Shown one piece after another: positions 59,440 through 64,000 of a DNA stretch of 64,000 bases. Position numbers and translations under genes: made by a program. The DNA is from Robiginitomaculum sp. (lineage in GTDB: Bacteria > Pseudomonadota > Alphaproteobacteria > Caulobacterales > Maricaulaceae). The notes beneath the pieces were generated by a model, which worked only from the letters and a program-made list of their open reading frames with translations, was not told where the DNA came from and did no database searches. Within the stretch, counting starts at the first letter, position 1; each line of letters opens with the position of its first letter. Where the stretch lies: assembly GCA_021776525.1 (NCBI GenBank), contig JAJFFT010000001.1, positions 248,001 through 312,000 on the forward strand, given 5' to 3'.

Positions 59440-59630
59440 TATAAAACTGCGGGTTACAGAGTGGTGTTGCTGGCTGAAGGGGGCTTGCCTCTTCAAATGG
59501 TTTGATTTCTGCCTATAGGAAATATTGAACGGAAGAAAAGCGGATGCAGCAAAGGCTGATATTCTCTGCAAGACTGGGTTTCGACAAGCGATGGTTTCTA
59601 AAGGCCCCCGATGGACGAGGGCCCTTTTTC
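59440..59630 (+). ncRNA. candidate small RNA between Fur-like site and terminator
   Basis: About 190 bases on the forward strand have no coding frame of quality. They begin at a TATAAA (59440-59445) next to the Fur-like palindrome and end at a T-tailed hairpin (59601-59629). The -35 element is weak. The arrangement is the one expected for an iron-responsive regulatory RNA, but no known family was recognised. Confidence 0.35.
59601..59629 (+). terminator. intrinsic terminator without an upstream forward gene
   Basis: AAGGCCCCCG pairs with CGAGGGCCCTT (one bulge and one mismatch) around ATGGA, followed by TTTTT. No forward-strand protein gene precedes it, which supports a small transcript ending here. 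Confidence 0.7.
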
Positions 59631-59921
59631 ACTTAAAGACATTAAAACACCTCCTCATGAAATCAATTATCTGAATGAGACTGGATCTTTGGTATTAGTC
59701 ACTAAGGTATGAGTTCATGACCTAGGCATAGATTATAAATTGTACAAAGAAAAAAAGAGGGCTGGCGCGCAATGCCCCAGCCCTTTTTAGGTCGGTCGAT
59801 GAGGGACGTTTCCTCCCCGAAAACGCCAAACGGTGCGTGATAACGCTTCGTCTGTTTGTATCTTTGGCGGTCAGGTGCGCGGTGTCAAGTTGTCATCCTG
59901 TTTTGCCTATAAATACAAATT
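59631..59921. other. intergenic region after hisS
   Basis: Apart from the terminator at 59757-59788 this stretch shows no gene. The segment 59800-59920 has a moderately GC-rich, structured look but matched no known RNA by eye. Confidence 0.4.
59757..59788 (-). terminator. intrinsic terminator of the pgi-hisS unit
   Basis: AGGGCTGG pairs with CCAGCCCT around an 11-base loop. A T-run follows on the reverse strand (CTTTTTTTC), where it ends the pgi-hisS message. The forward side also has TTTTT, so it may work in both directions. Confidence 0.85.
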
Positions 59922-61400
59922 CTAGTTGAGCGTATCCGCAACCATTGCGGTCAATGTCGAACGTGCGCCGGTGACCTGTGCGGGCCGACCTTCGCGCCAT
60001 TCTTTATTGTCTTTGATCTGCCCGGACATCTGTTGCCCCAGGATCAGGTTTTTGACGGTCACCTGCCCCTGTGTGCGCTCATCTTCGCCGACAATGACCA
60101 CCGCTGGTGCGCCGCGTTTGTCGGCATATTTCATTTGTGCTTTCATGCCGCTGCCGCCCATATAAACCTCGGCGCGGATGCCGGCGTTCCTCAGCTCTGT
60201 GGCCATGGCAAAATACTGTGCCATCTGATCGCCTTCCAGCGCCAGAATGACCACTGGCCCACGTTCGGCATTGCCCAGACGACCCAGAGCATGCAAAGCC
60301 GCGGCGAAGCGTGACACGCCAAACGAAAATCCGGTCGCCGGCACAGGCTGGCCGCGAAAACGGGCGATCAGATCATCATAGCGGCCACCGCCACCTGCAG
60401 AGCCAAAGCGGACCGGTTCGCCCTTTTCATTCAATGTTTCAAGGCGCAGGTCGGCCTCAAATACCGGCCCGGTATAATAACCAAGGCCGCGCACAATCGA
60501 GGGATCAATAACGGTGCGGCCATCTTCATAACCGGCCGCTTGCAACAGGTCTGCAATGGCGCGTAATTCGCCCAGGCCCTGCGCACCGATCTCTGATCTT
60601 CCCATCAAAGGCTCCAAAGTGCGCAATGTGCCGTTCAGATCACCGGCACCGGCCTGTGTGAAAGCTAAAACTGCCTCAATGCCTTTTGCGTCAAGGCCAG
60701 CGCCTTTTGTATAATCGCCCGAATCATCTTTGCGGCCCTCGCCCAACAGGCGGGCCACGGCCTCAGGCCCGAGACGATCCAGCTTGTCGATGGCGCGTAA
60801 AACCCGCATGCGCTGTATTGCGCCTTCGTTTGTTTGTGGAACGCCAATACCGCCAAGAATTGCGTCCAGCAATTTGCGGTTATTGATGCGGATCACATAT
60901 TCGCCGCGCGCCAACCCGGCGGCGTCCATGACATCGGCGGCCAGCATGATCATTTCCGCATCGGCGGCGGCCCCGGGCGCACCCACTGTATCTGCGTCAA
61001 TTTGAATAAACTCACGAAACCGTCCGGGCCCCGGTTTTTCATTGCGCCACACCGGCCCCACAGCAAAACGGCGCAGGGGTTTGGGCAGTGGATCAAAATT
61101 TTCGGCAACAAAACGGGCCAGCGGTGCAGTAAGGTCATAGCGCAGGGCCATCCACTGATCGTCATCGTCGGTAAACGCAAAAACCCCCTCATTGGGCCGG
61201 TCATCATCGGGCAAAAATTTGCCCAGACAATCGGCGTATTCCAATGCCGATGTGCTTAAAGGGTCAAAGCCGTGGCTGTGATAAACCCCTGCCGCCGCAG
61301 CAATCAAAGCGTTTTCCGCGCTGGCCAAAGCGCCAAAGCGATCTTCAAAGCCTTTGGGGCGGCGGGCCTTGGGGCGAAGGGTTTTAGTCTTTTTACTCAT
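59922..61400 (-). CDS. hisS: histidyl-tRNA synthetase
   Basis: Product of 492 residues from ATG 61400, overlapping the pgi end by 8 bases; TTG 61412 is possible. Class II motifs are visible: motif 2 WRNEKPGPGRFREFIQIDADTVG, the histidine-specific loop LGYYTGPVFEADL, and motif 3 GGGRYDDLIARF...GFSFGVSRF. The C-terminal anticodon domain is the HGTP type (EVYMGGSGMKAQMKYADKRGAPAVVIVGEDE). It charges tRNA-His. Confidence 0.97.
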   Translation of the reverse strand: MSKKTKTLRPKARRPKGFEDRFGALASAENALIAAAAGVYHSHGFDPLSTSALEYADCLGKFLPDDDRPNEGVFAFTDDDDQWMALRYDLTAPLARFVAENFDPLPKPLRRFAVGPVWRNEKPGPGRFREFIQIDADTVGAPGAAADAEMIMLAADVMDAAGLARGEYVIRINNRKLLDAILGGIGVPQTNEGAIQRMRVLRAIDKLDRLGPEAVARLLGEGRKDDSGDYTKGAGLDAKGIEAVLAFTQAGAGDLNGTLRTLEPLMGRSEIGAQGLGELRAIADLLQAAGYEDGRTVIDPSIVRGLGYYTGPVFEADLRLETLNEKGEPVRFGSAGGGGRYDDLIARFRGQPVPATGFSFGVSRFAAALHALGRLGNAERGPVVILALEGDQMAQYFAMATELRNAGIRAEVYMGGSGMKAQMKYADKRGAPAVVIVGEDERTQGQVTVKNLILGQQMSGQIKDNKEWREGRPAQVTGARSTLTAMVADTLN

Positions 61401-62970
61401 TGGTGTTTGCAATCTTGTTCATCAGGGCGACCGTCGACGGGTCCATACCTCTTGTGTCAGGTTTCTCAAGCGCGGTTTGCACATCACGGGCCACGTCTTT
61501 GCCCAGTTCCACTCCCCATTGGTCAAAGGGGTTGATGCCACATAACACCGCCTGGGTGACTGTTTCATGCTCGTAAAAGGCCAACAAGGCCCCAAGGCTA
61601 AAGGGGGACAGGCCTTCCATCAGCAGTGTTGTTGAGGGCCGGCTGCCGCCAAAAGCTTTATGGGGCGCGTCGCCAGGGGCCGGTGCACCAATCATCAAGG
61701 CACGGGATTGAGCCAACATATTGGCAAGCATGCCTTTGTGGTGGCCGGGATTGCTCTCCTGATCGCTGATACAGCCAATAAAGTCGACCGGGATCGGGTC
61801 TGTCCCCTGGTGGAGTTGCTGGAAAAACGCGTGCTGGGCATTGGTCCCCTGGGTGCCAAAAATGACCGGCGACGCGCAGTGGGATGCCGGGGCTCCGTCG
61901 GCGCGCTGGGTTTTGCCGTTTGATTCCATAATCAGCTGTTGCAAATACGCCGGCAGCGAAGCTAAGCGTACGGCATAGGGCACAATGGCGCGTGCTGTCA
62001 TGTCCAGGAAATTGCGGTTCCAGAATTGGATCAGTCCTGAGAGCAGCGGTGCATTTTGCGCAATCGGGTTATCTAACGCATGGCGGTCCATGGCGGCGGC
62101 ACCGGCCAACAGCTCTTCAAATGCGCCGTCTTTCAGACTGGCCATAACACCAAGCGACACAGAGGACCAAAGCGAATAACGCCCGCCAACCCAGTCAAAC
62201 ATGGGGAACGTGTTATCGGCGGCAATGCCAAACGCGCTGGCGGCATTATCATTAGATGTTACGGCGATTATGTGTTCTGCCGGGGCGTTTTTGCCCAAAT
62301 GTTGAACCAGCCAGTTTCGGGCCACATGCGCATTGGCCATGGTTTCGCGGGTCGAAAAGGTTTTTGAAACGACGATGACAAAGGTGGCTTCAGGGTCGCA
62401 CCCGGATAATGCATCATTGATGTCAGCAGCGTCCAGGTTTGCCACAAAGCGCAGCGTGATGCCGGGGGCGGCATAACGTTTCAGGGCCTGATCCAGAAGG
62501 CGCGGCCCTAAATCCGATCCACCGATACCAATATGGACGATGGTGCGAATGGTCCGGCCTGTCGCGCCAAGCCGTTTTCCGTCGCGAAGTTGATTGGCAA
62601 AGGCGCGCATTTTATCCCGTGCCTGCGTCACCGTTTTGGTGATGTCCCTGCCATCCAGTGTGATGGGAGCTCCCGCCGGGGTACGCAAGGCCATGTGTTG
62701 CGCGGCGCGGCGTTCTGATAGGTTCACCGTCTTGCCAGCAGCCATATCTGCAAAAAACTCTTGCAAGCCGCATGTGCTGGCATATTGCAACAATGCGCCC
62801 AATGCTTTGGCGTCAACCTTTTGTTTTGAAAAATCAGCGTATAGCCCGGGAGCCTGAACACTCAGGCGCGCCAGCCGGTCCGGGTCATCCTCAAAGAGTG
62901 TGACCAGAGGTCCAGCTGACATATCGGATGCCAGATCGGAAAGCTTGGAAATGATGGAATTCTCACGCAT
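61393..62970 (-). CDS. pgi: glucose-6-phosphate isomerase
   Basis: Product of 525 residues from ATG 62970; the longer upstream frame is unsupported. It links glucose 6-phosphate and fructose 6-phosphate. Signatures are IVHIGIGGSDLGPRLL, VVSKTFSTRETMANA, the DWVGGRYSLWSSVSL block, GTQGTNAQHAFFQQLHQGTD (catalytic Glu/His region) and the late GINPFDQWGVELGK with the active-site lysine. It is followed directly by hisS. Confidence 0.97.
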   Translation of the reverse strand: MRENSIISKLSDLASDMSAGPLVTLFEDDPDRLARLSVQAPGLYADFSKQKVDAKALGALLQYASTCGLQEFFADMAAGKTVNLSERRAAQHMALRTPAGAPITLDGRDITKTVTQARDKMRAFANQLRDGKRLGATGRTIRTIVHIGIGGSDLGPRLLDQALKRYAAPGITLRFVANLDAADINDALSGCDPEATFVIVVSKTFSTRETMANAHVARNWLVQHLGKNAPAEHIIAVTSNDNAASAFGIAADNTFPMFDWVGGRYSLWSSVSLGVMASLKDGAFEELLAGAAAMDRHALDNPIAQNAPLLSGLIQFWNRNFLDMTARAIVPYAVRLASLPAYLQQLIMESNGKTQRADGAPASHCASPVIFGTQGTNAQHAFFQQLHQGTDPIPVDFIGCISDQESNPGHHKGMLANMLAQSRALMIGAPAPGDAPHKAFGGSRPSTTLLMEGLSPFSLGALLAFYEHETVTQAVLCGINPFDQWGVELGKDVARDVQTALEKPDTRGMDPSTVALMNKIANTNE

Positions 62971-63013
62971 AGGCCTTTTTTGCGCGCTGGCACGGACATG
63001 GCAAGGGCGAAGC

Positions 63014-63541
63014 GTGTTGGTAAAGCGGTTTTTCATGCTTCAGTCGCTGGTTCTGGGGACTTTTCTGGCCTACGCTGGCCCGGCGGTTTCAGACGATTTG
63101 TTTGATGCTTTCAGTGCATTTAATGAACAGGCACAGGTTTTGGAAACGTTGGCCAATGATGCGGCCAGCCGCTCCGGTGCTCACCCTTTTGCGCCACCCG
63201 AAGGTTATGCTCTTTCTGGTGAGTTTGCCCGCCGCATTGATCAGTTCAGCGATCTGGCCACGGGTCTGGTGGTGCGTTTGGATGCCAAAGGCGGGCCAAA
63301 GGATCTGCGCTGCATTTATCGGGGCATGGCCGAAGACGCGAAACGCCGTCTGGCTGCATTACAACGGGCGCAAAACGCTGGCGCGCAGGCCGTCATCCTG
63401 AACGGCTTGGGCGCACTGTTTAGCGATGCGCGCGAGGTCACGCCGCAAAGTCCTGCGGCGCTGGCTGATCATCATGATGAGGGCGGCGATCAATGTACGG
63501 CTAACCCTGGGGCCACCATAGAGGGCCTGCCAGAGGACTAG
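63014..63541 (+). CDS. secreted protein of unknown function
   Basis: Product of 175 residues from GTG 63014, chosen because AAGGGCGAAGC precedes it and it supplies a basic start (VKRFF) to the signal peptide (hydrophobic to about 24, AVS cleavage); ATG 63035 is the alternative. The mature part is helical and has two cysteines (LRCIYRG and GDQCTANPG). No family is recognised. It is divergent from pgi across 43 bases. Confidence 0.75.
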   Translation: MLVKRFFMLQSLVLGTFLAYAGPAVSDDLFDAFSAFNEQAQVLETLANDAASRSGAHPFAPPEGYALSGEFARRIDQFSDLATGLVVRLDAKGGPKDLRCIYRGMAEDAKRRLAALQRAQNAGAQAVILNGLGALFSDAREVTPQSPAALADHHDEGGDQCTANPGATIEGLPED

Positions 63542-63642
63542 TGAGCGCCCACAGTGAAAATGATCAGCGCCGCTGCGGCCAAGGCCGCCGCAAAAGTAAA
63601 GCGTAAAAACATCAGCATTTGACGATGTGGTGGACCAAGCAT
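63538..63642 (-). CDS. possible 34-residue single-span membrane protein
   Basis: ATG 63642 opens 34 codons ending in TAG, overlapping the stop of the convergent gene by three bases. The sequence has one membrane segment (FLRFTFAAALAAAALIIFTVGA) after a short basic start. No ribosome-binding site is evident, so the call rests on codon character and the hydrophobic pattern. Confidence 0.35.
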   Translation of the reverse strand: MLGPPHRQMLMFLRFTFAAALAAAALIIFTVGAH

Positions 63643-63686
63643 GTGGCCATAGTTTCACAATCGGGCGTTTCTTGACATGCGGCGCA

Positions 63687-64000
63687 TTATCGCGCCGTTT
63701 TGCCTTGCAGGCGTGCAATCGCTTGGCGTGCCTCATCCATATCGCCGCCTATATCTTCTGCGGTTGGCATGTTGGCGATAAAAGCTGGTTCTGCCTCACA
63801 TAGCGTTGATAGTTTCTCCAGGCTTTTATAACGCCTGGCGGGCAGAAAATCAGGAAGGTAAAGCTGAAGATAACCTAACATGGCCGCTACGGTGATGTCG
63901 GCCTGGCTGATGGTGCTGCCCACAAGCCACGGGTTTTGAGGAAGGGCCTCAAGAGCAGCCAAAGCACCGTCCAATTGTTCGCGCAAACGGTCAATCCAGG
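63687..64000 (-). CDS. glutathione S-transferase family protein, C-terminal part (cut by window edge)
   Basis: The frame is open through the right edge and ends at 63687, giving about 104 residues of the C-terminal helical domain. The conserved NPWLVGSTISQADITVAAMLGYL contains the N-capping box and Asp of the GST fold. Glutathione-binding residues would be in the missing N-terminal part. The substrate cannot be inferred. Confidence 0.88.
   Translation of the reverse strand, partial: WIDRLREQLDGALAALEALPQNPWLVGSTISQADITVAAMLGYLQLYLPDFLPARRYKSLEKLSTLCEAEPAFIANMPTAEDIGGDMDEARQAIARLQGKTAR

Overview
This is a piece of an alphaproteobacterial chromosome. The DUF2948, UPF0262 and LMW-phosphatase genes (53175-54541) form a group typical of that class. 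The core enzymes, a tRNA-Ser with an encoded CCA, and widespread alphaproteobacterial hairpin repeats near 19400-19526 agree. The order cannot be fixed from sequence reading alone. PQQ dehydrogenase, a GntP permease and a gamma-glutamylation-type gene set suggest a free-living heterotroph.

Positions 1 to about 9400 are an AT-rich to mixed-composition accessory island. It holds a kinase-like gene cut by the left edge, a membrane-anchored coiled-coil protein, and the main discovery of the window: a solo cas1 (1801-2871, minus) divergent from an HTH-type gene, an HNH endonuclease and a family B DNA polymerase. There is no cas2, interference gene or CRISPR array. This gene set is the hallmark of casposons, self-synthesising transposons that use Cas1 as integrase. 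A HEPN-type RNase candidate and a 70-bp near-palindrome follow. A weak candidate terminal inverted repeat (about 775-810 and 9055-9090) brackets the set.

From 9400 to 12340 lies a BlaI/BlaR1-like pair with a BlaI-type operator, a frameshift in a G9 tract of the sensor, a lipoprotein esterase and the truncated start of a second lipoprotein. From 12345 to 26929 are core and metabolic genes: M24 aminopeptidase P, aroC, a DnaJ-class chaperone, pdxH, acyl-CoA ligase, a nitrilase/GATase/Fe-alcohol dehydrogenase/glutamine-synthetase-like cluster, and a GntP permease.

An IS1595-family element (26998-29347) carries a translationally coupled DinD-like passenger gene, and a 23-codon gene tail is left at its edge. 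After it come a patatin/beta-barrel protein, a quinohaemoprotein dehydrogenase, a Sel1-repeat pseudogene, tRNA-Ser(CGA) and a TadE pair.

From 35679 to 64000 the genes are dense and often overlap by the 4-base ATGA type: amn-phosphatase-pabB-pabC, ubiX-rfbC-rfbD, ispH-GYF protein-membrane protein, rluB-rsmD, DUF2948-UPF0262, YceI-YceI-cytochrome b561/YceI with Sua5 and an FAD oxidase, and pgi-hisS. A promoter with an embedded Fur-box-like palindrome (59398-59427) reads into a 66-residue protein ahead of the YceI genes. A possible small RNA with its own terminator sits on the opposite side. The right edge cuts a glutathione S-transferase gene.
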